Positions 30,959-42,300 of a stretch of 64,000 nt of DNA are shown in pieces (positions within the stretch are counted from its first letter, which is position 1; the number at the start of each line of letters is the position of its first letter). A program made the translations under genes and the position numbers. The notes under the pieces were generated by a model, which was not told the origin of the DNA, did not search any database, and saw nothing but the letters and a program-made list of their open reading frames with translations. Source of the stretch: Isochrysis galbana (Eukaryota > Haptophyta > Isochrysidales > Isochrysidaceae); assembly GCA_018136815.1 (NCBI GenBank), contig CM030934.1:776979-840978 (forward strand), written 5' to 3'.

Positions 30959-31606
30959 CAGCGCGCGCCGCCCAGAGGGAGATGGGGAGGAAGGGAGGGA
31001 GAGAGAGAGAAAGGACGGACTACAAGTATCGTCCTCTCTCGCGATGTACTAGTAAACAAATACAGAGAGATACTAGTAGTACTCTAGTCCAGAGTATAAG
31101 AGTACAAACCACAGCACAAAAATGGGAGACGGAACCGAGGAGAGGGCGGGAGGGGGGGGGGGGGGGGGGGCAGCACACGGAACTCTAACAGTGAGACGTG
31201 AGGGAGAAAGATTTCCCAGAAGGATTTTCACAAGAAAACTCTCCCCCTCCTCTCCCTCACCTGCGCAGTAGGTCGTCCTCTATCTTTCTTTCTCCATGTG
31301 TGTGTATCCTCTATCTCTCTCCCCCCCCCGATCTCAAGCCCGCACCCCCCTCCTCCCTTGCTTGTATCCTTCGTCACTCCCCCTCCTCTCCCCCTCTCCC
31401 CTCCCATCTTCCTCTCCCTCTCCCTTTCCTCTCTCTCACCTCCGCGTCTCTCCTCTGGCTCTTCTCCTCTCTCCTTTTCTCCCCTCCTTCCCCCCCCCCC
31501 CCCAAACCCCGCTTTTTCCTTTCCCTTCTGAGTAGAGTGGTAGCGCCTCTCGCGGTTTGAGCGTTGCTTTTGGTGGCGGTGGGCTGTGCTGGGGCGGCAG
31601 GCGCGA
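30959..31606. promoter_or_regulatory. Divergent promoter region, TFIIS / TMEM41-like
   Basis: 648 bp between two start codons facing away from each other, so it probably carries both promoters. It is mostly low complexity: a GA tract (30990-31015), a G run of about 20 near 31152, and a long CT-rich stretch (31240-31510). No TATA box or known motif could be assigned. Confidence 0.5.
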
Positions 31607-32526
31607 ATGGAGGGCGGAGCGCCTGTATACGTGCGCAAGCGGCTGGCATTTGCCGGCCTCCTCACGCTCCTTGCCCTTCTCGCCGGCCTACTCTCCGCCG
31701 CGCCCCATGTGAAGGACGGTGCATGTGAGGGGTTCGCCCTATGGCACCTTCTGGACAAGGAGCGCATCCCGGCGATCTGGGCGTGCGCCAAGGCGTACCA
31801 GGATGCCAACTGGTGGTATGTTATGTACACATTCCTCGTCACATATGTTTGCATCAAGGCCTTCGCCATACCCGCAGGATTCACCTTCTGCATCCTCGGC
31901 GGGGCGCTTTACCCGCTTGCGCTCGCGCAGCTGCTCACCGGGTTGGGTGAAGCCATTGGCTCTTCATCGTGCTATCTCCTTTCGGGCGCGTTTGCCCGTC
32001 CGGTAGTGGAGCGCTTCTTCCCCTCCAAGCTCGAGACGCTCCGTGCAAGAGCCGTACAGGAGCACGAGCACATGCTTTTGTTCAACTTCTGGCTGCGCCT
32101 CACCCCTTTCCTGCCAAACTGGTTCTGTAACGTCGCGTGTCCGCTGGTTGGCGTGCCGCTCCGCCCTTTCTTCATTGCTTCACTATTCGGCACGCAAGGT
32201 TCCCTTCTGTTCCTCTCGTTGACGGGCGCAACACTCCGGTAGGCCCCAGGCGCCACGCTGCGTACCGACCAATTCAGCGCCCCCTCTTTGGGTGCGGATG
32301 CCTCACACTGGCTGCTTGCGTGTAAAGATGACCTCTCTCCTTCCGTTGACCCATTCTCAGGGATCTCGGAGAGAACAGTTTTGAGCTCGGAGTCAGATTC
32401 AAACGGCGAGCGCTCATGCTCGCCGGCTTGATGGCCGTCCTTCAATGCATCCCGCTGCTCTTTATTTGGGTGAAGAAGCGACAAGGTGCTCTTGAGAAAG
32501 GCAGTGTGCATGCCAAGCAAGCGTGA
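31607..32526 (+). CDS. TMEM41-type VTT/DedA membrane protein
   Basis: Exons 31607-32238 and 32361-32526 join in phase 2 across a 122-bp GT-AG intron; 265 residues. Hydrophobic segments include LAFAGLLTLLALLAGLL near the N-terminus and at least four more. The VTT (SNARE-associated Golgi/DedA) signature is clear: FAIPAGFTFCILGGALYP, then EAIGSSSCYLLSGAFARP and LRLTPFLPNWFCNVACPLVG. In TMEM41B the same fold is an ER lipid scramblase used in autophagy and lipoprotein biogenesis; an ER scramblase role here is inferred. The second exon gives a last transmembrane helix (ALMLAGLMAVLQCIPLLFIW) and a basic tail. The first in-frame ATG is at 31607. Confidence 0.9.
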
Positions 32527-33289
32527 TCCACGAGCGTTCGCCTTTGAATGCGATGGGGGCTAATGTTGATGCGGGCATTGCGGCAATCAAAATAGCTCCC
32601 GGGTGACCGGTAGAGCAACACTGAAACATGGAATCCCGTATTGGTATTGGCAAGGTGCGAGATGTGTGTTTGTCGACGACTTGAGTGAGACATTCCCTTA
32701 ATCTTTCCTACCATGTTGCAACCTTGAACACTGGTCAAAAAAGAATGTATAATATCAACACCGCACACGCGGCTAAGGACCTACCTAAGTTTGTGCCGAG
32801 AGAGAGAGAGAGGTGGTTAATAGGGCGGTGTGCAGATAGAGAGATGTATCAAATCGTACCGACCAGCCGCCTCCAAGACATCCGCCGCTCCTAGTCCTAG
32901 TGGGACGCCCAAAATAGTGAGGTATTCGTCATTCCTCATTCCCTATCCAATTGTATTTTCTCATATCCCATGGAGGGTTTTGGAGGCGTTGCGCGCCCAT
33001 GCGTAGGTCGCGTTCCGTCAAATATGGGACATCACTCAAATGAGCCATCGAATGGCTCCATAGTCGTTTACAATTTACAACAATATTCATATACTCTCAC
33101 CCGAATGCCAACTTTCATTTATATATTTGTATCCACGGTGGACGGTGGACACATCTCTTCAGAACGCACCGCGCACTTTCAGAACTTTCAGAACGCGCTC
33201 CACGTTCATAGATCGGGCAACCTTGAATCTTCACATTCTTCGTCATCTTTTCCTTCTCCGAGGTCCGAGGTCCAGGACCCTCCATTCAA
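32527..33289. other. Spacer, no gene seen
   Basis: AT-richer DNA after the TMEM41-like gene. No exon, RNA or clear repeat is supported. Confidence 0.45.
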
Positions 33290-33430
33290 GTATCAAGTAG
33301 AGTCCGGAGATGTCATCGTCAGCGTTGATAGCCCGCGTAAGCGTTGCTGATAGCCCGCGTAAGCGCCTCGGTGGTGAGGAGGAAGGTGAGTGGTGAGGGC
33401 AGGCATCCGCCTTTTGGCAGCTCCCGCTTC
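33290..33430 (-). mobile_element. LINE reverse-transcriptase fragment
   Basis: Read on the minus strand it resembles the LINE at about 48710-48820 (shared TRAIN.D.DISG peptide after a degraded QGCPLSP-like block). An 18-base direct repeat (GATAGCCCGCGTAAGCGT) lies inside it. It is a short degraded relic at the left edge of the assembly gap. Confidence 0.6.
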
Positions 33431-33500
33431 CCACTCTGAAAGGATAGCTTCTACCCCTATTTGTTTTTATTCGTCTTACTTATGGGTCGGGCGTCTGCAC

Positions 33501-33600
33501 NNNNNNNNNNNNNNNNNNNNNNNNNNNNNNNNNNNNNNNNNNNNNNNNNNNNNNNNNNNNNNNNNNNNNNNNNNNNNNNNNNNNNNNNNNNNNNNNNNNN
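33501..33600. other. Assembly gap (100 N)
   Basis: Exactly 100 unknown bases, a conventional size for a gap of unknown length. It hides the left end of the gypsy element and its target duplication. Confidence 0.99.
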
Positions 33601-34968
33601 GCCCATCTGAAGGCTGTAGCATGATATTCGTGTAAGGTACGCGCTCACAATTACAATGAACAGTTCCCCGTGTTGCCACTGACGCACAAGACACACAGAT
33701 TCGGATTCCCCATGTCTCAAGTCCAGTTTGCAGATTTGGTCTCGAAATTTGCGATTCGAATTTTGTTTTTGCTGTTACTATAATTGTTGGCTCGTTTAAG
33801 GTAATAAACCGCATGACTTCGACTTCTCGTTCCGCAGTTGCTCTGCGAGACTCTCTCTCTCTCTCTCTCCGTCCTCCTCTCCTCGGCCGACGGAGGGAAG
33901 TTCGTCCAAAACATTCTCCGGTCCCAGGATGTTCCGTGGGGTCTCTCTGCGCTCCGCGAGGGAAAGGACGCGATCTCGCTCCGAGATCACCCTCGCGCCC
34001 TCCCACGCTGCCCGCCGTGCCCTCGGTCCCTCGCCCCCCGCGGCAGGTTCTTCCTCTCGGCGTGCCATCCGTCGCCTCCGGCCGTTATATTATTCCCCCC
34101 CCCGCGCGAGTTCTTCTCCTCCGCGCGCGGTTCGTTTCCTCCGGCCGTCGTTCTTCCCCCCCCCGCGCCGCTGTTTCCCCCCCTCGCTTCGATTCCTCTC
34201 GCGATTCCTTCGATGATTGCCTCCATCTCGTCCGTTCTTCTTCGCGATTCTCGCGGAGGGGTACCGATGTTTAACGTTAGTTTCGCCGCGTTTTCGGTGA
34301 AAGAAAGGAAGAACGAATGGCACGCGCCCCGCGTCTCGCGTCTTGTTTCGTCGCCCCTTGCTCGTCGCTTGTCTAGAAGGTCTCTCTGCACATCGCCTTC
34401 TTCCCCCGCGCGAGTTTGGACCTCTCCTCGACCCTCCGCGTTGGCTTCAGCGGACGAGTTTCACTTTAACGATAGTTTGAACCCTTCGTTTGCGTAGTTT
34501 TGCGCTCTCTTTCCGTATTTCTTCGCGCATGACGAGCGATCGCGACCTCAGCCTTTGTCGCACGGGGAGGGTTTGTTTATCGTATGATTCCGGAGTGTTT
34601 ACGTTAGTTTTCTGAGCCCAAGGTCGTTGGGTTTGGGTTTCTTGTGAGTGTTTTTGTAGCAACTTCGTCGAGTCCCACCGTGTTCCCAAGCGAGTCCCCC
34701 CGAGTTCCCGAGTCTATACCCCGAGTCAACGAGTCAATACCAGCCAAGCACGCGCCTGAGCCACCCCCAGTCGCCTGCCACCACCTCCCACAAGCCTCCT
34801 TCCACACTTCCGCGCCCTCCGTGCGTCGTGCGTCGTGCGTCGATCACCATGCCCGTAGTCACCCCCGAGGAAAGCTCCATGAGCTCCCCGCAAGAACCGC
34901 ATTCCGCGCTAGCTGCCGGCGCGCCCTCGCAGGCCATCTCCAAGAGTGAGATGAGCCTTGCTCTGACA
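33601..34968 (+). repeat. Gypsy 5' LTR, left end in the gap
   Basis: It matches 46067-47453 from its first base after the N run. It lacks single bases at ten or more homopolymer-like positions relative to the 3' LTR. The end is put at CTCTGACA (34968), where the two copies diverge, giving TGT...ACA termini. No TGG-type primer-binding site follows directly, so the true LTR may be shorter and the shared tail may include the gag start. Confidence 0.8.
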
Positions 34969-37610
34969 AGCACAAAATCTTCGCTCGCGCCTTCGGCTCC
35001 GGTCGTCACGTCGAGTTCTTCCCTTGAGAAATCTTCATCGTCCCCGCGTCATGAGCCCGTCTCTTCTTCTTCTCTTCCCGAACTGTTCGGGTCGAAGTCT
35101 CCTGGGAAGAGAGCCTCGTGGGACCCCTCCCTTCTTCAAAGGAGAGCCTTTCCGAGCCAGTTCTCCCCCCCTCTCGCCTCTCCGCGCCGACGGTCGAAGT
35201 TCCGCCGCCTCCGCGGGCCTCTACTCACACCCCGTCAACTGGAGCTGGAATGGGTCCTCTAGCCTCGTCCGTTGCTCCACCGGTGGCCTTTCCTCTCCTT
35301 TCTTTCGCTGATCCTTTGCCAAGTGTTCCTTCCTCTCTCAATCCCTCTGTGGTTGGTGCTGAAGATGATGTGGTTCCGTCCGGTCCCTCCCTCCTTTCGA
35401 GCCCCCACCATATGAAGAGTTTGTTCCACCCCCGTCGACGTATTCGTACCCCAAACGTAACGTCGTTCCACCTCCGACCGCCACCGTCGGCGCCGCCCAA
35501 ATCATGGACCAACAAGTCCAGATCGAGGCTCTCCGCGGCGCTGTCGACCGCCTCGAGTCCTCTACCCTCCAAGCCGCCCAGCGCCACGAAGAATTTCAGC
35601 GAGAGGTGGGTCTACCTTCAACACGATACTCAACATTCTACAGGGCCAAGCGGGCACTACGACTTCGTCTCGAGTCGAAACTTCGCCACCGCTTGTGGAA
35701 GAAGGAGACAACTCCATCGGTGCTCCCCCTGCCTCGGCCAAGTTCCCTTCTCAACCTTTGCCCGCCGCGCCGTTCTCCGTTCCGCCAAATCCGATTTCCG
35801 ATCCCGTACCCAATACACCCGTTCCTGTCCCGTCTGTCAAGCCTGTTTCTGATCCCCAACCTCCACCCACCGTCGCGGGCCTCCGCTCGCTTCCAAATCC
35901 GGCGACTCGGCGGCATCCCGTCGATCCAAGCCTCGCCGGGATGTTTCTGAGCGAGAGGTCATCCTAGCCTCATGGGACCAACTGTTTAACATGTCCCCCT
36001 ATGAGGTAGCTTCTCTCTACAAGAACTCCGACGATTTCGAGCTAATCCACGCCATTCTCAACGGCGGCCTCTCTCGGGCCGGCAATGTTTGGCACTACCG
36101 TGTGTTTTTCGAGAAGGAGCACGTGACCAAGTGGGCTCGGAGCCGCTTCTTCCTCGACCGCACCCTCCATCACCAAGTCCGAATGGGCAAAGAGCTTTCC
36201 GAGATCAAGTTCCCCAAGGGCCTGGCCTCGGACAACGTCCAGACAGCGGCCACCTCCTGGAATGATTTTCGTCTGTCCTTCATCAAGCCACTCGAGCGCG
36301 CCCTCTCGCTCGGCTGCGACCACCGTGAAATCTTTACATCCTTGCTAGCGGCCGCCAACTTGTGCACCACCGGCAACCAAAGGATTTACGCCTTCCTCCT
36401 CGATCTCGCCGAAGATCCGGTTCTCTCTCTCAATCCCGCGCTGGCCTGCGACGTGCTTCTCCGCAAGTGCGACGCCACCTTCGCGGCCAACGTGCCCGGC
36501 TTCGCCAAAGACTCCGCCTCCATGGAGTGGGACCGCCTCGTAGCCCGTGAAGCCGGCTCCGATCTCTTAGAGTTATCCAAGAATTTGGTGCGCGCGTACG
36601 TCCGCAAGATGGGTGACGCGAAGGTGGATGCCACGACGGTCTGGGACCACCCAAACATGTCGCACGATATCAATCAACGATTCGAGTCCATCATTCGGAA
36701 CGACAAGGTCGACGCGGCTCGCGGCGTGGATAACGCGACCAAGTTCGGCGAGTGTCTTGCGAAGACTCGCTTCCGCGTCGAGAACCACGAGCTCCCTCGT
36801 TCGGCCCTTTCGTGCGTCAACCTCTGCCAGCGCTACCTGAGCCCGTACGAACAAGCCCGCGCTGGCCAACAAGCGTCGGTCACGGTCGCCGCCGTGACGC
36901 CGCCGGCGACTACTTCCAAGTCCACCAAGACCGCCAAGGTTGCTAAGACTGCCTCTAACCCCGCAGACACTACGGCTTCGATGGTCGCCGCCGTCCAAGC
37001 GGCGGTGGCCGAGGCATTAAAATCGCAAAACAACAACTCGAACCGCAAGGCGACTGGCGCTGACAATCGTCGGGCTCCGCCTCCGCCTACGAATTACTCC
37101 GCATCGTCTCCGTTACCGGACGCACTTCTTGACCGTCCCCTCGGCAAAAGCACGTCTTCCCGTCGCCAATGTGATCCCCCTCCGAACGGCCTTGGGCTTC
37201 CGGCCGATTCGGGCCTCTCGGAATGGGATCCAGGTAGCTGGTCTCGAGCGCGAGCCCGCTTCTGGCAAATCTCTCGTTACGCGGGTCACCCGGCCCTTCG
37301 CGCTGCGCTCACGCGCTGCCGTCCCTCGGATGCCACCATGACGGCGCCGCGTCTCGACGACTTAGACCGCGACGTCAAGGAGTGGACCGACGCCAACGGC
37401 TGCGCGTACTGCGCCTTTCGTCCCCGGGCTCCATCTGGTACGCCCGAGGCAGACTTGTGGAAGTATGGCACGGGCGACGGAGCTCATAACCCCGTCGTTT
37501 GCCAACCATACATTCGTTTTCTCTGCGAAGGCGGCAGTGGCGAGTGTGGTAACGACCCAGAAGTCCACCGCCGCCTCCGCACGATGGTTGTTCTCCGTCC
37601 GGCCCAGTAG
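34849..37610 (+). CDS. Gypsy Gag, N-terminal part frame-disrupted
   Basis: The start ATG at 34849 (ACCATG context) lies inside the repeated LTR region. From there the protein-like frame passes through four successive minus-one shifts before settling at about 35880 into an intact frame that ends with TAG at 37610. The N-terminal part is serine/proline-rich with a short coiled coil near 35504 (QIEALRGAVDRLESST). The main part (539 codons from the ATG at 35991) is helical, as in Gag capsids, followed by a KTAKVAK linker. A C-terminal Cys/His cluster (CAYC, HNPVVC, LCEGG, ECGNDPEVH) may bind zinc, although it is not a CCHC knuckle. The frame stays open for about 80 codons past the TAG. Confidence 0.7.
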
Positions 37611-39374
37611 GTCGCCGGCGGGGCCCACGTCCGCGCTGTTACCCCGCTACCAGTCCAGGGTAGTGGGCCTGAACGCCACCCACCAAAAGATCGTATTACG
37701 CTACGGCCGAGTACTTCTACGGCCTCCAACCGGTACCCCAAGATTCCCCAAGTTCCAGACAAGCCCTGCCACCTCCATCCCCTCTTTCTCCTGCCTCCTC
37801 GCCGATTGCCCCTATTTCTCCCAATGCCGATGATTCCATCCTGATTCTCGATATCACGCACGAGTCCTCAAAACCAAGTCAACCGTCACCGCCTCTCTAT
37901 CAACTCAAGCCGCTCAACCGCTACCCCCCGCCACTCCTCAAGCATCCCCAGTCCAAGACCTCACGGTCTGCGAAAATCCAGCCGCCGCAGGCCCAATCCA
38001 ACCTTCAATCCTTCAAATCAAATTTCGCATGTCCGAGCCACAAAACGTCTCCCGAGTACGAGTCCGAGTCCAAGTCACGTTCAGAATTACCCTCTTCGTC
38101 TTACGCCACCGCGAGCCCATCTACGAGTCTGAGCCCAGTCCAGTCATCACCGGTATCACCAGTCTCCATTACTACGACGATGGAGGCGCAGTTCTCCGGT
38201 TCTTCCCCACTTTCTTTCGAGTCCGAGTCCAAGCCTGTTTTGAGCAAACCCCGTTCTGAGCCATCCGAGTCCGAGTCCGAGTCCGAGTCCGAGTTTACAA
38301 CGTCACCGAGTCCTACCACGCGGTCGACCGCAGGATTAACGGAGCTCCAGCCACTCACTGAGCCTCCGACGACCACTCCTTCCGCGGGAGTGTTCACCTT
38401 CGGTCCTCCGCGCCCCGAGTCTGAGTCATTTGGAATCTCCGGTCACTTCCAGAATTCCAACCACAACCGAGCCCCGTTTCACGAGCCACCGCGTATCGAG
38501 TCCAAACACAAGCTGACGCCGAAGCCCTCGACGACAGCCACTGTGTCCTTGTCCGAGCCACCGTTCCGAGTCTCGCCGCAGCCGGCCTGCCACTCCAGCA
38601 GGCTGCACGCCGCCGAGCCGATCCCTTCCGTTTCCGTTCCGAGTCCGAGTCCAATCGCACAAGACAGTGCATCCCGAGCCCGCGTAATCAAGCCCGTCAC
38701 CGAGTCCGAGATTTCGGCCGCACCGAGCCAACCGGTGCTGGCCACCGTGCCCCTATTGTCATCACAAGCTTCAGCTTCGTCCTCACCGACGGTTGCGACG
38801 CCAGGGGCTTCACCTTTGAGCCGGCCCCGTCCGTTCCCATTTCGAAAGTTAGCCCTGTTATTGGCGTCCAGCACGCCAGAAACGACGAGTCCGAGTCCGA
38901 GTACAAATTAACGTCACCGCGGAGTCCGCGGTCGACCACCGGCGTTCCCACGCCACCCCATCAACCGAGAGCCCTGGAGGAGCTTGAACAGCCGTCTCCT
39001 AGCCCCTCTCAAGTCGCCGAGTCTTCCGAATTCGAGTCTGAATCCACCGTAATTTCAGCGGTCCATCCACCCGCTAGCCCGAGCCAAGTCCTCCGAAGAA
39101 TGCTTCGCATTGCAGAACCTCTTCGGCCACTACCCACGCCAGCCGCTGCCGCAGAGCCACCACCCTGGCCCCAGCCTTCCCCGCAGCCGGCTTCTACGAC
39201 AGCCACGTCCCTTCTTTCGCCGGCGCCGACCCCGCCGACGACAGAATGCAACGACGTCTCCTCTTCCGACGTGACCATGGAGAGTGACCACAACTCCTCT
39301 GCACGTCGAGGAACGGCGGCCTCCCAAACCGAGCTTCTACGCCCATTGAGCCAGCCCAACCGAGTCCCTGAGCC
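37611..39374 (+). other. Gag-pol spacer, proline/serine/glutamate-rich and frame-disrupted
   Basis: The most protein-like frame changes three times, each a minus-one step (near 37.75, 38.9 and 39.4 kb). It encodes low-complexity text with repeated SESES and PSP runs (for example at 38270) and no recognised domain. It may be a linker in a long Gag-Pol polyprotein interrupted by single-base losses, or a decayed stretch. Confidence 0.55.
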
Positions 39375-42300
39375 ATGTCCTTCATGTCTCTCACCGGTGG
39401 TCTCGCGGCCGCGGCGTCCGTCGCCGCCGTCCGACACCCCACTTCCCGAGTTTCTTCGTCAATCCCGTCCTCCGAGCCCGTCTCTACGTCGTCGATATCC
39501 GAGTCTTCTTCCATTCGTCCTACGTCGCTGCGGCCACCGGTCGCCGCCTCCGAGCACTGCCTGCCTCTCGATACCACTGCCACCACCATCATGCGCGTGG
39601 CAGCGATCAATGCGTCCGCGATCCAGTCCTTCGATTCCTCTCAAAACAACTCCGATGTCGGCACCCGTGATGATACCCCGTCACCCGCTCTCCACGCTCT
39701 CGCCTCTCTTCGTGCACGAGCGAGCGGCTCTGCGGTGGTATTACCTCGGCACCTCACGGAGGCAGCCCAAGAGCTTCGCCGGCCTCGCAATGGCACCCTA
39801 GCCTCGCCTGCCGCCGCGCTACCCAAGCACTTCGATGAGCTTTGCGCTGAGCTCACGAAGATGAATCAACGAGTCCAAGACGGGCTGACGTCTGGCTGTC
39901 ACGCACCACGCGTTCTCGTCGTTGGCGAGACGAGCGGCGTCGTCTCCTCCATGTTCCTACTCGCCGGTGCTGATGTAGCTACGTGCGATTTGTATCCTTC
40001 CGAGATCGATTACGTGCCCCACTTCCAAGGCGACGCGCTTCATGTCCAAAACCTAGGTTGGGACCTAGTCATCGCCCACCCGCCCTGCACGTACCTCTCC
40101 GCTGTCAGCAGTCAATGGCTCTCCCAAGAACCCGGACGTCGTGCCGCTCTTGAGTCGGCCGCTCGCGTCTTCAAGTCAATGGCCTCCGCCACTGCTCCGT
40201 TTGTAGCGGTCGAGAACCCTCGGATGCATGCGGAAGCTCGCCGTTTAGTCGGGGGGTTGACCCCGACCCAATTCGTCCAACCCTGGGAGCACGGCACTGG
40301 ACACCAGAAAGCCACCGGGTTGTACCTCACCAAAGGGCTGCCGCCCCTCCAGCCAACTTGCGTCGTGGATGGCCGTGAGTCGGCCATGGCTAACCTCTCT
40401 CCTTCACCGCACCGTGGCGCTCTTCGCAGCCGCACCTACGTCGGTGTAGCTGGAGCGATGGCGATCCATTGGATGCCGGTTCTTCTTCGACATTTGAGCC
40501 AACAGCGAGACCAGACGTCGACGAAGAAATTGTCCGCGTTAGAGCTACTCGCTTGCGCGCGGTGCAGCCTATTGGACCGGCCTTCACTTAGCTCGACCGA
40601 GGCTACCGCCTACGAGCCGTGGTCGGCTCTTCATCGTTATGAGAGGGGGAGGGAAACGAGTGAAGTTTCTTCCGACCCCGTTGTTTCCCGTCCAGCTACT
40701 CCCGAGTCAGACAACCACGAAGACCAAAAAGAAACCCACGATAACCACGACAACGACACGCCACTCCACGCCTCCGAGTCTACACTCCACGACCCATTCT
40801 CTCCATGGACCGCCCCGCCTCCGGCACGCGCGAGCTCGCCGCGTCCGACGACGCCGACGACTCTCCGGAAGCGGCGCCAACAATGGCAATCATTCGGAGT
40901 GAACGGGGACCAGAAATGGTCCAACGTCACGCTCGAAACCGCTGACGAAATAAGAGCGCAAGCTCTAGCCGGACGAAACGCCGACGAGGAATCCGACCTC
41001 GCCGCTGCCGTCCGAGCGCCGATCGAGTTCGTGGAAGCCAAAGGCATCCGCGCCGAAGAGCTAGCCTCATTAGTTCGAAGACCCAAGACAGAAGCCCAAG
41101 CCCGTCTCGAGAAAGATTGGGAAAAGATGTCCGACCACCCGAGGCACCCCACCGACAAGAGAGGCCTGGGCTACACTAGTCCCAAGCTATCACCCTGTAC
41201 CGCTACCAACGAGGACGACCCCTCTAGGCCCTCTGCCACGATAGCGGCAGTCGGAGTACCCGAAGAGACGACGACCAGTTTGACGACGAATTCACCCGAG
41301 CAACGACGCTGGCGACCAACCCCGTCCCTGTCCGACACCATTGCACACGTGACCGCGCACCGGCCGGAGAGCGTCGTGGATACCCTACCATCTGCCTACC
41401 CAAGGCATTGTCTATATGTTCGAGATCTAATGGTCTGCCGCTCCGGCGAGGCTGCCGGCAAAGAAGGAGTAATCTTAGCCGACTCCGCCCTCACGGTCAA
41501 CAGCACACTCGCTGACACCGGAGCTGGCCCGTCGGTCGTGACCACTTCCCTCTTGTCCAGCCTACCCAACGACGCATGCGTCGAGCGGCTGCCGCAAGCC
41601 GTAGTGACACCGCTCCATGGCCCAGACGGCCTACCTCTTATCACGCGAGGCAAGGCTCGAATCGTTTTCTCCGTCGGTGGATTTCTCTTTCGTCATACGT
41701 TCATGGTGATTGAAGGCAACCCGATGCTACTGCTCGGGAACGACTTCTTAGCTACGCACGCCGCTTCGATTCAGCTCGCCTCCGACAGCGCGGACGGCTC
41801 TATCACCCTCGGTGCCCCATCCACGGTGGCTCCTCTTGAGGTTAATGGCAGTCCAAGCCCCGACGCTCCGCCGATCTTTCGCGTCTCGACGTCACCGATA
41901 GCGGTGGTCCCTGTCAGCATGACTTGTGCACAGGTCTGTCCGACCTCCGCGAACCCAATCACGACTGACTTCTTCCGAGGGCCGCAAGCCGCCGAAAACG
42001 ACAACCAGCTAGTCTCCGAGCCGCTCTTCAACACGGCCGATGAGTTTGCCGCCAAAGCGCCGGCGTCTTGTGGCTCCGAGTACCTCCTATATACCCATGA
42101 ACCTATCACGATCCCGGCCTATCATCGGGCGACGTTTCACGTCCGAATTCCGCTAGCTCTTCGAGAACACGAAGACTGCGCCATGCTCGTGGACCGGCTC
42201 CCTACACGCGAGACTATTGACAGCTCTCCGCTCGTCATCCCTCAAGTAGAGAGGCCGAAATCCGACCACACCATCGCGGTTACGGTGGCCAATACTGACC

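Noticed and set aside
30048-31052. 334-codon plus-strand frame
   Set aside because: Antisense shadow of TFIIS and its CT-rich intron; the minus strand carries the conserved domains.
34849-39374. Programmed frameshifting as the cause of the many gag and spacer frame changes
   Set aside because: Seven same-direction shifts are too many for programmed events; single-base consensus losses explain them and the LTR differences together.
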